From Pseudomonas saudimassiliensis (GTDB lineage Bacteria; Pseudomonadota; Gammaproteobacteria; Pseudomonadales; Pseudomonadaceae): 64,000 nt of DNA. The position numbers and the translations under genes are program-made. The notes under the pieces were generated by a model, which was not told where the DNA came from, searched no databases, and was given only the letters and a program-made list of their open reading frames with translations. Positions 39,670 through 49,662 of the stretch are shown one piece after another (position 1 is the first letter of the stretch; every line of letters begins with the position of its first letter). The stretch lies in the NCBI RefSeq assembly GCF_000939975.1, contig NZ_LK391969.1, forward strand, positions 652,693 through 716,692, written 5' to 3'.

Positions 39670-41184
39670 TCAGTCCTCCCGGGTGACGCGCAGTACTTCT
39701 TCCAGCGTGGTGTCGCCGGCCAGCACGCGGCGCAGGCCATCCTGGCGGATGCCCATCTGTGCCAGCCGCGCATGGCGCACCATGGCCTGCTCGCTGGCAC
39801 CGTCATGGATCAGGCTACGCAGCGTGTCGTCAATCTCGATCAATTCATAGATGCCGGTCCGCCCCCGGTAGCCGCCCCCATTGCATAGCGGGCAACCCAC
39901 CGGACTGTACAGGGTCGGCGCGGCCGCAGGTTCGACGCCCAGCAGACGGCACTCACTGGGGGTGGCCGTGTGGGGTTTGCGACAGTCGGGGCACAGGGTG
40001 CGCACCAGCCGCTGGGCCAGCACGCCATTGAGCGTGGAGGACAACAGGAAAGGCTCGATGCCCATGTCCCGCAGTCGGGTGATCGCCCCGACGGCGGTAT
40101 TGGTGTGCAGCGTAGAGAACACCAGGTGACCGGTAAGGCTCGCCTGGATGGCAATCTGCACCGTCTCCACGTCACGGATCTCACCCACCATGACCACGTC
40201 CGGATCCTGGCGCAGGATTGCGCGCAGGCCGCGGGCGAAGGTCATGTCGACCTTGGTGTTGATCTGGGTCTGGCCGATACCGTCGAGGTAATACTCGATC
40301 GGGTCTTCCACCGTCAGGATATTGCGGCTGCGGTCATTCAGGCGCATCAGTGCCGAATACAAGGTAGTGGTCTTGCCCGAGCCGGTGGGCCCGGTCACCA
40401 GCACGATACCGTGGGGCCGGCTGATCACCCGCTCCATCGCCTGATAATGCTCGTCACACATGCCCAGGTGGCGCAGTTCCAACCGCCCCGCCTGCTTGTC
40501 CAGCAAGCGCAGCACCACCCGTTCGCCATGCCCGGATGGCAGCGTCGATACCCGCACATCCACCGCCCGGCCGACCAGGCGCAAGCCAATCCGGCCGTCC
40601 TGGGGCAGGCGTTTTTCGGCGATATCCAGCTTGGCCATCACCTTGATCCGCGACACGATGACCGGCGCCAGTGCCCGGGGCGGCTCCAGTACCTCGCGCA
40701 GCACTCCATCGACGCGCAGGCGGATCGACAGGCGATTCTCGAAGGGCTCGATATGAATATCCGAGGCGTTCTCCTTCACCGCCTCCGACAGCAACGCGTT
40801 GATCAGGCGGATGATCGGCGCCTCGTCCTGGGATTCGAGCAGGTCCTCCGGCTCGGCCAGGGATTGGGCCACCGACATCAGGTCGGCGTCTTCGCCCAGA
40901 CCTTCGACAAACTGCATGGCATCGTTGGCCGAGCGCTCGTAGCGATCACGCAGGCGCGCCGCGAAGGCGTCATCATCCAGCACGATCGGCCGCAGCGGGT
41001 GGCCGGCCAGCCGGCGCAGTTCCAACAGCGCCTGGGGATCGCAGTCGGCGCGAACATAGACATCCAGCTGCCGGTCGCGCAATTGGCCGGGCAGCACGCC
41101 GAACCGGCGGGCAAACCGGTAATCGGTCTCGGTCTGCACGCCCGCCTCGGGCAGCACGGCGCTGAGATCCGCCGGGGCCGTCAT
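39670..41184 (-). CDS. gspE: Type II secretion ATPase GspE
   Basis: The cytosolic hexameric ATPase powering pseudopilus assembly. In 504 residues it has an N-terminal GspL-binding region (1-about 130) and an ATPase domain. Visible are Walker [11 protein letters not shown] (about 265-274), an Asp box [14 protein letters not shown], Walker [12 protein letters not shown] and the His box [12 protein letters not shown]. The zinc-binding cysteines are LCPDCRKP and the later GCPLCNGGG. It overlaps gspD by four bases. Confidence 0.96.
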   Translation of the reverse strand: MTAPADLSAVLPEAGVQTETDYRFARRFGVLPGQLRDRQLDVYVRADCDPQALLELRRLAGHPLRPIVLDDDAFAARLRDRYERSANDAMQFVEGLGEDADLMSVAQSLAEPEDLLESQDEAPIIRLINALLSEAVKENASDIHIEPFENRLSIRLRVDGVLREVLEPPRALAPVIVSRIKVMAKLDIAEKRLPQDGRIGLRLVGRAVDVRVSTLPSGHGERVVLRLLDKQAGRLELRHLGMCDEHYQAMERVISRPHGIVLVTGPTGSGKTTTLYSALMRLNDRSRNILTVEDPIEYYLDGIGQTQINTKVDMTFARGLRAILRQDPDVVMVGEIRDVETVQIAIQASLTGHLVFSTLHTNTAVGAITRLRDMGIEPFLLSSTLNGVLAQRLVRTLCPDCRKPHTATPSECRLLGVEPAAAPTLYSPVGCPLCNGGGYRGRTGIYELIEIDDTLRSLIHDGASEQAMVRHARLAQMGIRQDGLRRVLAGDTTLEEVLRVTRED

Positions 41185-43235
41185 CTCGCCCCCGGCGGCG
41201 CAGGTATGGGCTGCCTGACCGACAGGCTGGCCTGGCTGGCATTTTCAAAGGGTGGTGGCAGCGTCAGCAGGTAGTTCCAGTCTGGCAGCACCGGCATGTC
41301 CCGACGCGGCAGCAGGCTGTCGTTACGGCCCTGCTCCTTGAGCTGCTGGTCGCGTATGAAGCTGTATTTGGCGTGGGTGAGGCTCTCCGCCACCGCAGTG
41401 TCACGCACGATTACCGGCCGCAGGAACACCATGAGATTGCGCTTCTCCACACTGGCCGTGTCGTAGCGGAACAACCGCCCCAGGCCCGGCACATCACCCA
41501 GCAGGGGCACCTTGTCGCGGGTCTCCACCATCTGGTCGTCGATCAGCCCGCCCAGTACGATCAGTTGGTTGTCATCAACCATGACATGGGTATTGAGGCT
41601 GCGCTTGTTGGTAATCAGGTCAGCCGCGCCGCTGGCGCCGGGGGCAATCTGCGACACTTCCTGGGCAATTTCCAGGCGCACCGCATTACCTTCGTTGATC
41701 TGGGGCCGGATCCGCAGCTTGATACCCACATCCTCGCGCTGGATAGTATCGAAGGCTTGGCCGGAGTTTTCCACCGAGCGACCGACGATGAAGGGCACGT
41801 TCTGACCAACGACGATTTCGGCTTCTTCGTTGTCCAGGGTCAGCAGGCTCGGCGTGGACAGGATATTGCTCGAACTGTCGCCCTGCAGGGCGTTGATCAG
41901 CAGGCCGATCTGGGTACTGCCGATCGTACCGACACCACCCAGGGTGGCGCCATCGGCCAGCGAGGGCGGCGTGGTGATGTCCCCTTCCAGATAGCCGTTG
42001 AGGCCCGCCGCGAGGTTGAGGATGCCACCGCCGCCGCGGGCGAAGTTGATGACGCCGACACCCGCCCCATCGTTGGCAAAGCCCCACTGGACGCCCAGCT
42101 CCTTGGCGCGGTCGTAGGACACTTCGGCAATGACCGCCTCGACCAGCACCTGGGCGCGGCGGATATCCAGCTGGCGGATGATCTGCGACATTTCCCGGGT
42201 CAGCTCGGCCGGCCCGTAGATGACTACCGAGTTGGTACTGTCGTGGGCCTGGATACGCACCCGGGAATCCTGGTTGCCGTAGCCGTAGGAGCCGGAGGAA
42301 GTACCACTGCCGGAGGAGGATGACGTACCGCCGGTCACGCCGTTGTCCACATCCCGGCCCTCGGCGATGCCCCGCAGCACCTCGGCGACATCCTCGGCCT
42401 TGGCGTAGCGCAGGTAATGCACCTGGGTATTGCCCTCATCGCCCTCCACATCCAGCTGGCGAATCATCGCCCGGTAGGCCAGGCGCCGCTGGGGATCGCC
42501 CAGCAGCACCACAGTATTGGTACGCTCATCGGCGATGATGCGCACGCGTTTGGTCGCGTTTTCTTCGGGTGAGGAGCTTTGCAGCCCTTCGGCTATCCGC
42601 ACCAGGTCCAGGGCCGAGGCGTGTTCCAACGGAATGACCTCGAAATCCTCGATGGACTCCTGATCGATACGCTGGATCAGGCCTTCGATCCGCCGCACGT
42701 TGGCGGCGGTATCGGCAATCACCAGCGAGTTTGATTCCGCCGCCGCGGCCAGGTGGCCGCCCTTGGGCACCAACGGGCGCAGAATGCGTACCAGCTGGCT
42801 GGCGTCCAGATGGCGTACGCTGATCACGTGGGTGATGAACTCGTCGCCACGACTGCTGTGCTCCAGGGTGCCGACTTCGTTTTCCTTGGCCTGCACCTCG
42901 GGCAGAATGCGCACCGTCCCCTCCGCCCCGGTAACGGCGGCGAAACCATAGGACTTCAGCACCCCTAGAAACAGGTCGTAGAGTTCGTCGCGCTTGATGG
43001 CCTGGCCGGATACCACGTTGACCTGCCCACGTACCCGCGGGTCGACAATGAAATTGATGCCGGTCTCCTGGCTGACGATCTCGATCAGACCATTGATATC
43101 GGCATCGCGCAGGTTCAGCACCAGCTCGTCCCCGGTCCGTTCAACCGGCGCCTGGGCCAGGGTAGCCGCGCTCATCAGACTCAGGCTCAAGGCCAGCGGC
43201 AGGGTAAAGCGGTTCTTTGCAAACAACTTGGGCAT
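41181..43235 (-). CDS. gspD: Type II secretion secretin GspD
   Basis: GspD forms the outer-membrane secretin channel. The 684-residue product has a signal peptide ([16 protein letters not shown]), an N0 domain ([20 protein letters not shown]) and N1-N3 repeats (about 120-350). The secretin core at about 380-620 includes [20 protein letters not shown] and the [19 protein letters not shown] block. A Ser/Gly-rich stretch near residues 305-325 interrupts the N3 region, a common feature. It is seven bases downstream of gspC. Outer-membrane targeting normally needs a pilotin, which the lipoprotein at the operon end might provide. Confidence 0.96.
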   Translation of the reverse strand: MPKLFAKNRFTLPLALSLSLMSAATLAQAPVERTGDELVLNLRDADINGLIEIVSQETGINFIVDPRVRGQVNVVSGQAIKRDELYDLFLGVLKSYGFAAVTGAEGTVRILPEVQAKENEVGTLEHSSRGDEFITHVISVRHLDASQLVRILRPLVPKGGHLAAAAESNSLVIADTAANVRRIEGLIQRIDQESIEDFEVIPLEHASALDLVRIAEGLQSSSPEENATKRVRIIADERTNTVVLLGDPQRRLAYRAMIRQLDVEGDEGNTQVHYLRYAKAEDVAEVLRGIAEGRDVDNGVTGGTSSSSGSGTSSGSYGYGNQDSRVRIQAHDSTNSVVIYGPAELTREMSQIIRQLDIRRAQVLVEAVIAEVSYDRAKELGVQWGFANDGAGVGVINFARGGGGILNLAAGLNGYLEGDITTPPSLADGATLGGVGTIGSTQIGLLINALQGDSSSNILSTPSLLTLDNEEAEIVVGQNVPFIVGRSVENSGQAFDTIQREDVGIKLRIRPQINEGNAVRLEIAQEVSQIAPGASGAADLITNKRSLNTHVMVDDNQLIVLGGLIDDQMVETRDKVPLLGDVPGLGRLFRYDTASVEKRNLMVFLRPVIVRDTAVAESLTHAKYSFIRDQQLKEQGRNDSLLPRRDMPVLPDWNYLLTLPPPFENASQASLSVRQPIPAPPGAR

Positions 43236-43242
43236 CCTGGTC

Positions 43243-44094
43243 TCAGTCCATGCTAATCGTAATGTTCATTGGCTCTCCGTTACGCTCCAGAGACACTGAT
43301 ACCGAGCTGGCATCCGCCAGCTCCTTGAGCAAGTCACGGTAATCCTTGATATCGGCTACCGGGCTGCCATTGACCTCGGTGATCACATCCCCAGCCACCA
43401 GCCCGGCTGCTTCAAATTCCCGGGCGTTGCGCGCCGGACTGACTTCCAGCCCGTACAGCGCGCCATCCTGCATGACCGGGTTGGCACTGATGACATCAAG
43501 AAAACGCTGGGGATTGTCCACCCAGGCATCGCGATCGATGCGCGGCGAGCCGCCATCGGCAGCTCCGGAGGTGGGTAAGGCTGGGGCTCGGCGACTGCCG
43601 GCAGACGCGCCGGCCGTGTCATGGCGCTTGAGCCGCAGGGTTTCCAGCCGACCAGCGCGATTGAGAATGACCCGATCGGCCAGGACTTCCTGCAGGGTGA
43701 CGTCCCCGGGCAGGCTGGCGCCCACCCGGTACAGTTTCTCGGCTTGCCCTTGCGGCGATAGGATAGCCGCGCTGCGGCTCGGGTCGGGATTGGACAGCAC
43801 GCCCTTGAGGGACCAGCTTAGGGAGGTTTCCGGTGCGTTCACCGTGCGGCTGCCACCCTTGGACGCAGCGGTACCGAATACCGAGAGACTGGCGAGCTCG
43901 GCAAAACCGCCCCGTGCGGAGGCCGTCTCAGCGGGTTGATTGAGATGGGCGGGGGCGGCAGCTGCCGGCAGGATGCTGGAGGGCTCGAGCACGGCCCAGG
44001 TCAAACGTCCCAGCAAAACAGCAGAAAAAGCCACCAACAGGAAGGTTGAAAACCTGACCACAACATCCAGATTGAAACGGGCTACCAGTGGCAT
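43243..44094 (-). CDS. gspC: Type II secretion protein GspC
   Basis: GspC connects the inner-membrane platform with the secretin. The product of about 283 residues starts MPLVARFNLDVVVRF and has one transmembrane helix (about 15-36). A periplasmic homology region follows (LASLSVFGTAASKGG to LETLRLKRHD), then a C-terminal PDZ domain (about 190-283) with GLVAGDVITEVNGSPV. The ATG at 44094 has GGAGA upstream; an in-frame codon at 44130 is less likely. It is the first gene of the T2SS operon. Confidence 0.93.
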   Translation of the reverse strand: MPLVARFNLDVVVRFSTFLLVAFSAVLLGRLTWAVLEPSSILPAAAAPAHLNQPAETASARGGFAELASLSVFGTAASKGGSRTVNAPETSLSWSLKGVLSNPDPSRSAAILSPQGQAEKLYRVGASLPGDVTLQEVLADRVILNRAGRLETLRLKRHDTAGASAGSRRAPALPTSGAADGGSPRIDRDAWVDNPQRFLDVISANPVMQDGALYGLEVSPARNAREFEAAGLVAGDVITEVNGSPVADIKDYRDLLKELADASSVSVSLERNGEPMNITISMD

Positions 44095-44415
44095 GCATTC
44101 TCCAGGCAAAGCCAGTGGCCGACAGGCCACAAGATCAGGCGCCAGAGGCTACCGATCTTTCTTTGCAGTTTTATTGTTATGTCCCTGAACTGCTGTCTCA
44201 GTCGGATGATTGTCACGAATTTGCCACACACCGGCAACCCCCTAAATTGCATATCAGAGGCACAGCACGCTACCGGGCAGGCAAGAGGCTGCTCAATAAC
44301 CTGTTTGGGTGAAAGCGGCGGTTCAGAGAAGTTGATGCAGGGCAGAGGCGGCGCGCAGCGGCGCCGTTACGGTGCAGAACAGGGCCCGATCGGGCCCTGT
44401 TGGTTATTGCCATGG
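44095..44415. other. Leader and promoter region of the T2SS operon (321 bp)
   Basis: No gene is seen. A short hairpin (GTGGCC-TGTC-GGCCAC at 44115-44130 on the minus strand) lies about 20 bases upstream of gspC. The region should hold the operon promoter, but no pair of -35/-10 boxes is convincing. The phoX terminator palindrome lies at its far end. Confidence 0.5.
44378..44401. terminator. 24-bp perfect palindrome downstream of phoX, probable terminator
   Basis: Perfect self-complementary 24-mer (arms AACAGGGCCCGA and its complement) 15 bp after the phoX stop. The stem is strong but T-runs are short on both sides, so termination efficiency is uncertain. Confidence 0.6.
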
Positions 44416-46512
44416 TCAGCTGCCGATGACGCCGCCGTCATCCTTCCAGATAACGACCGTGGCCGAACGGGGCGGCACCCGCACCGGGTTGCGGTCCGGC
44501 CAGGTGCTGCGCACGTAGCGCTGCCCCGCAGCCCACTCCTCCGCGGAGGTGGTAGCGCCCGGATGCTGGACGTTGATGAACATGGTCTTCTGATCCGGGG
44601 TGGTGATCACGCCGGTAATTTCCTGGCCAATAGGGCCGGTCAGGAAGCGGCGCAGTTCGCCGGTGTGGGGATCAGCGCAGAGCATGGCGTTGTTGCCGAA
44701 CACTTCGAATACGCCGTTGTTCTGGCTGCCTTCACCGATATCGGTCTGGATCCATACGCGGCTGTCCTTGTCGATCCACAGGCCGTCCGGCGAGCTCAGC
44801 AGATTGTCGGCGGTCAGGGCGGCGCCATCCGGGCCCGCACCCGCCAGGTTGCCCTGGCCACTCTGCCCGGCATCACCGCCGAACAGGAAGATATCCCATT
44901 CAAAGGTGGTGGAGGCGTGTTCGCCGCCGGCCTCAGCCCAGCGAATGATATGCCCATGACGGTTCTGGGTGCGCGGGTTGGCGCCGTTCGCTTCGCTGCG
45001 ACCGCTGTTATTGGTCAGGGTGAAGTAGACATCGCCGTTATTGGGGTCGACCGCGCCCCACTCCGGGCGGTCCATCGGCGTACCGCCGACGATGCCGGCG
45101 GCCAGGCGGGTATTGACCAGCACATCGGCCTGGTCGACAAAATCCGGCGCGGTCAGGCCATTCTGGCCATGCACCAGCGGCAGCCAGTCACCGGTGCCGT
45201 CATCATTGAAGCGGCCAACGTACAGGGTGCCGGTATCCAGGATGGAACCATCGGTCACGCCCTTCTGGAAGGGCTGCTCGCTGACAAACTTGTAGATGAA
45301 CTCGTTGGTGGAGTCGTCACCCGAATAGCAGACCACCGGCTGGCCGTCCACGGCCGGGGCGAAGACCACGCCCTCGTGACCAAAACGGCCGAGACTGGTG
45401 CGCTTTTTCGGTGTGCTCTGGGGGTCGAAGGGATCGATCTCGACCATCCAGCCGAAGCAGTTCGGCTCGTTGCGGTAGTCCTCAGTGGCGGATGCGCCGG
45501 TACTGGTGGCATCGAAGCGGGTAAACTCTTCCCCGCCGCCATTGGCCAGGGCCCAGCGATAGCGGCTGTCGCTGGCGCGGATGCCATAGCGCTGGTGCTC
45601 GCGGGGCAGCGTCTCGTCGCGGTTGCCGAAATAACCAGCCCAGTTTTCCTCGGCGGCCATATAGGTATTCCATGGGGTGACACCCATGGCGCAGTTGTTC
45701 AGCGTGCCGCGGGTGGCGGTGCCGTCCGGGCTGTACTTGGTCTTGACCAGATCGCTGCCGCGCACCGGGCCATGCAGTTCCATGGGGGTCAGGCCGGTGA
45801 TGCGGCGGTTGTAATCGCTCTGCACATGTTCCCAGCGGTTGTCGCTGCGCTTTTGCACATGCACGACCGAGACGCCGTGGGCGTTGATTTCCTTGAGTGC
45901 CTGGTCGCGGTCACGGGTGCCGTCGTCGCGCATGACGATGGCGCCGCTGCCCAGGGCGACGCCGATATGGTCGGCGTGCATGAAGCGTGGCTCGACGTAC
46001 TCATGGTTCATCACCAGCAGGCCTTCCTCCGAGCTACCTTCGAAGGGTTCTTCGCCCTCGATCGGGAAGAAGTGCATGCCGTCGTGGTGCGAGCCCATCT
46101 GCATGGCCTGCTCTTCGCCGGTATTGTCGATGGCGAAGGGCGGCATGGAGCCGAGGATCGGCGTGCCCCAGGGCAGGATGACCTGGAAGCTGTAACCTTC
46201 GGGGACCACGATGTCGTCGGACTCGCTGGTCGGCACTGCGGTAAAGCCCAGCAGCGGGCCGGCTTCACCACCATCGCCGGCACCCGGCGCACGATCGTCA
46301 TCGTCGTCATTGTCGCTGCTCAGGCAGCCAGCCAGGCCCAGACTCATGAACCCGAGCGCCGCGGCACCCGCAGTACTCTTCAGCAGGGTGCGCCGCGCCA
46401 GACGCGCTTCCAGCACACTGGCGAAGTGTCTGTTGCCAGAATAGTCCTGCTGCGGCTCATCCCCATTGCCGTTGTCCACGACGATGACATTGTTGCGAAT
46501 TTCCTCAGACAT
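44416..46512 (-). CDS. phoX: PhoX-family alkaline phosphatase (Tat-exported)
   Basis: A DUF839/PhoX-type phosphatase of 698 residues, expected to act in the periplasm or outside the cell with calcium/iron cofactors. The N-terminus carries a twin-arginine signal: LARRTLLKST (RR at 40-41), then a hydrophobic run ending in GLAGC at 63, a lipobox-like cysteine followed by a Ser/Asp-rich segment. PhoX signature pieces are LLVMNHEYVEPRF, GVTPWNTYMAAEENW and NCFGWMVEIDPFDPQS. The C-terminal half has PDGLWIDKDSRVWIQTD. It has its own unit and a possible Pho-box-like sequence upstream. The residue pattern fits family length. Confidence 0.92.
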   Translation of the reverse strand: MSEEIRNNVIVVDNGNGDEPQQDYSGNRHFASVLEARLARRTLLKSTAGAAALGFMSLGLAGCLSSDNDDDDDRAPGAGDGGEAGPLLGFTAVPTSESDDIVVPEGYSFQVILPWGTPILGSMPPFAIDNTGEEQAMQMGSHHDGMHFFPIEGEEPFEGSSEEGLLVMNHEYVEPRFMHADHIGVALGSGAIVMRDDGTRDRDQALKEINAHGVSVVHVQKRSDNRWEHVQSDYNRRITGLTPMELHGPVRGSDLVKTKYSPDGTATRGTLNNCAMGVTPWNTYMAAEENWAGYFGNRDETLPREHQRYGIRASDSRYRWALANGGGEEFTRFDATSTGASATEDYRNEPNCFGWMVEIDPFDPQSTPKKRTSLGRFGHEGVVFAPAVDGQPVVCYSGDDSTNEFIYKFVSEQPFQKGVTDGSILDTGTLYVGRFNDDGTGDWLPLVHGQNGLTAPDFVDQADVLVNTRLAAGIVGGTPMDRPEWGAVDPNNGDVYFTLTNNSGRSEANGANPRTQNRHGHIIRWAEAGGEHASTTFEWDIFLFGGDAGQSGQGNLAGAGPDGAALTADNLLSSPDGLWIDKDSRVWIQTDIGEGSQNNGVFEVFGNNAMLCADPHTGELRRFLTGPIGQEITGVITTPDQKTMFINVQHPGATTSAEEWAAGQRYVRSTWPDRNPVRVPPRSATVVIWKDDGGVIGS

Positions 46513-46603
46513 CCGATCTTCCCTCTACAGGCTTATTTATGATCGCTAGAGGATGAGAGCCGCAGATGAAAACCGCGCGACGGTTGAGTTAAGGTTAGAA
46601 GAC

Positions 46604-46630
46604 GAAAAGAAGGCGCAATAATTGCGCCTT
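46604..46630 (-). terminator. Terminator of the nitrite reductase operon
   Basis: On the minus strand a 9-bp stem (AAGGCGCAA / TTGCGCCTT, loop TTA) is followed by CTTTTC, starting 5 bp after the kinase/phosphatase stop. Confidence 0.88.
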
Positions 46631-46634
46631 GATG

Positions 46635-48413
46635 TCAGCCGCTAGCGAGGCGGCTGAGCGCCAGCACCAGGGCCACCGCCAGGCCCAGGGCAATGCCCTG
46701 CCAGACGGCCACCGGGTTGCGCTCCAGCAAGGACGGACGTGGCCCGGCCAAACGCGCACCGCCGGGTTGGCGCAGGTCGAAGGTGAACTCCGACAACGCC
46801 GCATAACGCTTGTGCGGATCGGGATGCACTGCCCTTTTCAGCACCTCGTCCAGCCAGACCGGCAGGTCCGGACGATAGTCCTGCACGCTGCGGTAGCCGA
46901 GCCGCAGCTGAGCGGCACGGGTGGTCGCCTTGGCCAGCTCGGTACCATAAGGGAGGTTGCCGGTCAGCATGTGATAGGTAATCACGCCCAGGGAAAACAG
47001 GTCCGACCGCGGGGAGCCACCCAGACCGAGGAAGTATTCCGGCGCCGAGTACTGCAGGGTACCAAGCATGGGCGGTGGCGATGCCGAAGCATCGAGTTCC
47101 TCCAGACCGGCGACCTGCACCGAGCCGAAATCGATGATCTTCACCGTCCCGGCCCGGTCGATCATGATGTTCTGCGGGCGCAGGTCCTGGTGCAGCATAT
47201 CCAACCGCTGAAAGGCCCTCAGCCCCTTGGCAATCTGCTCGACGATATCACGCACCTGTTGCAGGTCCGGCTGCGGGTGGTCGAGCATCCACTGATGCAG
47301 GGTCTGGCCCTCGATGAGCTCGCTGACGCTGTAGAGATAACGCCGCTGGCGCGGCAGCGGCTCGGCCTTGGCCACATGGGGGCTGTCGATCCGCCGGGCG
47401 ACCCACTCCTCCAGCATGAGCCGCTCGAGATACTGGCTATCCTGCCGCTGATCGGTGGAGGGAACCTTGAGCACCAGCCGTTTGCCGGACTCCCTGTCCG
47501 TGACCAGATATACATGGCTGCGGCTGCTGGCATGCAGCTCGCGCTCCACGGTGAAACCGTCAAACTCGGCGCGGCTTTCCAGCAGCGGCGCAGGCGGCAG
47601 GTCCGCCAGCTTGCCACTGTGTTCGGCCATGGCAAGCGGCGGCAGGTTATCGATGCGCACCAGCTGCACCGTCAGGTTATCGGCGCTGCCCAGCGCCAGC
47701 GCCTGCTCGATGATGCGCTGGGCAGCGGCGTCCAGATCGCTGTGGTGCTCGGCAAGCAAAGGATAGAGCCACTGCGGATCAAGGTATTCATGGACGCCGT
47801 CGGTGGCCAGCAGAAACAGATCGCCACGCTCAATGCCGAGCGTGAGATGGTCGATCTCCAGATGGGGGCCGATCCCCAGGGCCCGGGCAAGATAGCTGTG
47901 CTCGGCCGATACCTGCAGACGGTGATCCCGGGTCAGTTGCTCAAGGTCGCTGCCGCGCAGCCGGTAGATGCGCGCATCGCCCACATGGAACAGGTAGGCG
48001 GTGGCGGATTTGATGATCAGCGCACTGAAGGTGCACACATACCCCCGGTCGGCGTCCTGGCCAGGCGCGCCCCGCCGGGTCTGGCCATGGAGCCAGGCAT
48101 TGGTGGCCGCCAGTACCCGCTGCGCCGATTTGCGCACCGACCAGGCATCCGGCGTGCAGTAGTAATCCGCCAGGAACCCCGCCACTGCCGTCTGGCTGGC
48201 GATATGGCTGACCGCGCTGCTGCTGATGCCGTCGGCCAGCACCGCCACGGCGCCCTTGGCGCTGAGCTGAGGTTCTGCGGGCACACAGCCGCCATGGCAG
48301 TCCTGATTTACCGCCTTACGCCCCCGGTCAGAAGCCTGACCGAGGGCGATATCCAGACGCGCTCCTGGCGCGACCCGACCGGACACCGGTCGGGCCTGGG
48401 CGGCAGATGTCAT
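46635..48413 (-). CDS. PP2C phosphatase - Ser/Thr kinase fusion protein of the nir operon
   Basis: A 592-residue fusion. The N-terminal PP2C phosphatase (about 20-255) has DRGRKAVNQD, VLADGISSS (Asp61), FHVGDARIYRL, LLATDGVHEY (Asp205) and SADNLTVQ. The kinase (about 285-545) has Lys316 in LVLKVPS, catalytic HQDLRPQN (408-415), DFG at 428-430 and APE at 457-459. A single transmembrane helix (about 571-588) ends the protein. The start overlaps the transporter stop by four bases (ATGA). The same fusion next to nas/nir genes is known in other pseudomonads; its targets are not known. Antagonistic activities in one chain are unusual. Confidence 0.94.
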   Translation of the reverse strand: MTSAAQARPVSGRVAPGARLDIALGQASDRGRKAVNQDCHGGCVPAEPQLSAKGAVAVLADGISSSAVSHIASQTAVAGFLADYYCTPDAWSVRKSAQRVLAATNAWLHGQTRRGAPGQDADRGYVCTFSALIIKSATAYLFHVGDARIYRLRGSDLEQLTRDHRLQVSAEHSYLARALGIGPHLEIDHLTLGIERGDLFLLATDGVHEYLDPQWLYPLLAEHHSDLDAAAQRIIEQALALGSADNLTVQLVRIDNLPPLAMAEHSGKLADLPPAPLLESRAEFDGFTVERELHASSRSHVYLVTDRESGKRLVLKVPSTDQRQDSQYLERLMLEEWVARRIDSPHVAKAEPLPRQRRYLYSVSELIEGQTLHQWMLDHPQPDLQQVRDIVEQIAKGLRAFQRLDMLHQDLRPQNIMIDRAGTVKIIDFGSVQVAGLEELDASASPPPMLGTLQYSAPEYFLGLGGSPRSDLFSLGVITYHMLTGNLPYGTELAKATTRAAQLRLGYRSVQDYRPDLPVWLDEVLKRAVHPDPHKRYAALSEFTFDLRQPGGARLAGPRPSLLERNPVAVWQGIALGLAVALVLALSRLASG

Positions 48414-49234
48414 GCCACCTGGCGCACTTGGGTGCGTTTGGGCGCGGTGCGCACGTGGGTGGTGTACAGCGTCAGCCCGGTGAAGGCCAAGCCGCCCACC
48501 AGGTTGCCCAGCGCAGTGGGAATTTCGTTCCAGATCATGTAGTCCATGACCGAGAAGTCGCCGCCCATGATCATGCCGAAGGGGAACAGAAACATGTTCA
48601 CCACCGAGTGCTCGAAGCCCATGTAGAAGAACAGCATGATCGGCATCCACATGGCGATAGCCTTGCCGCTGACGGTAGTGGAGATCATCGCACCGACCAC
48701 ACCCATGGACACCATCCAGTTGCACAGCATGCCGCGCAGGAAGATGGTCGCCCAGCCCGCCGCGCCGTACTCGGCATAGCCCAAGGTCCGACTTTCGCCG
48801 ATGTGGGAGATACGTTCACCCACTTCGCCGCCGTCGATAGAGAAGCCATAGGTAAAGACGAAGGCCATCATCACCGCAACGGTCAGGGCGCCGGCGAAGT
48901 TACCGAGGAACACCCAGCCCCAGTTGCGCAAGATGCCTGACACGGTAACGCCAGGCCGTCGATCCAGCAGCGCCAGCGGCGTGAGCATGAATACACCGGT
49001 CAGCAGGTCGAAGCCCATCAGGTAGAGCATGATGAAACCGACCGGAAAAAAGGCCGCGCCGATCAATGGTGAGCCGGTCTGGATAGTGACGGTGATGGCG
49101 AATACCGCCGCCAGGGCCAGAATGGCGCCAGCCATGTAGGCACGGATCAGGGTATCGCGGGTGGACATGAACAACTTGGACTCACCGGCGTCGACCATCT
49201 TGGTGACGAATTCCGCAGGAACGAGATAGGACAT
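48410..49234 (-). CDS. Formate/nitrite transporter family channel (NirC/FocA-like)
   Basis: A 274-residue inner-membrane channel of the FNT family, here expected to carry nitrite. Six hydrophobic segments are visible; examples are ILALAAVFAITVTI, GFIMLYLMGFDLLTGVFMLT and WGWVFLGNFAGALTVAVM, with NWMVSMGVV and NLVGGLAFTG loops conserved in the family. An AAGGA site lies upstream. It follows nirD by 23 bp and overlaps the kinase/phosphatase gene by four bases. Confidence 0.93.
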   Translation of the reverse strand: MSYLVPAEFVTKMVDAGESKLFMSTRDTLIRAYMAGAILALAAVFAITVTIQTGSPLIGAAFFPVGFIMLYLMGFDLLTGVFMLTPLALLDRRPGVTVSGILRNWGWVFLGNFAGALTVAVMMAFVFTYGFSIDGGEVGERISHIGESRTLGYAEYGAAGWATIFLRGMLCNWMVSMGVVGAMISTTVSGKAIAMWMPIMLFFYMGFEHSVVNMFLFPFGMIMGGDFSVMDYMIWNEIPTALGNLVGGLAFTGLTLYTTHVRTAPKRTQVRQVA

Positions 49235-49257
49235 GGGGGTGTTTCCTTATAGGAGAA

Positions 49258-49662
49258 TCAGAGGTTCACGGCGGCGTGGTTACCGGTGGCAAAAATCTCC
49301 ACGCGATCGCCATTGAGCCGGGCCGGCCAGACCTGCAGCACCTGGTCGGGGTACTCCAGGCACTGGCCATCTTCGAGCCGGTAATGCTGTTTGTAGATAG
49401 GTGAAGCAACAACCGCAGCGCCCTTGATGCTGCCGACAATGCCGCGCCCGATCACGTTGGCCCCTGCCTGCGGATCGCGATTTTCAATGGCGTATACCCG
49501 CTCGCCCCCGTCGGCCAGGGGCAGGTAGAACAGGGCGATCTGCGCGCCGGCAAACCAGGCGACCACGCCGGAGTTGGGGACCAGATCCTGGCGCTGGCAG
49601 AGGCCGTGCCAACGGGCGGATGCCGGGGTCGAATCGATGGAAAGTGCCTGTGCCTGGGTCAT
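49258..49662 (-). CDS. nirD: Nitrite reductase small subunit NirD
   Basis: A 134-residue NirD with a Rieske-like fold but without the cluster-binding Cys/His pairs, as in other NirD proteins. Segments GLCQRQDLVPNSGVVAWFAG and ENRDPQAGANVIGRGIVG are typical. It works with NirB to reduce nitrite to ammonium with NAD(P)H in the cytoplasm. The start and nirB stop share one base (TGATG). Confidence 0.92.
   Translation of the reverse strand: MTQAQALSIDSTPASARWHGLCQRQDLVPNSGVVAWFAGAQIALFYLPLADGGERVYAIENRDPQAGANVIGRGIVGSIKGAAVVASPIYKQHYRLEDGQCLEYPDQVLQVWPARLNGDRVEIFATGNHAAVNL

Noticed and set aside
44179-46542. Very long open frame (over 780 codons) antisense to phoX
   Set aside because: It mirrors the codon structure of the PhoX gene, which has clear family motifs and a Tat signal. 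High GC makes antisense frames stay open; the antisense product resembles nothing.
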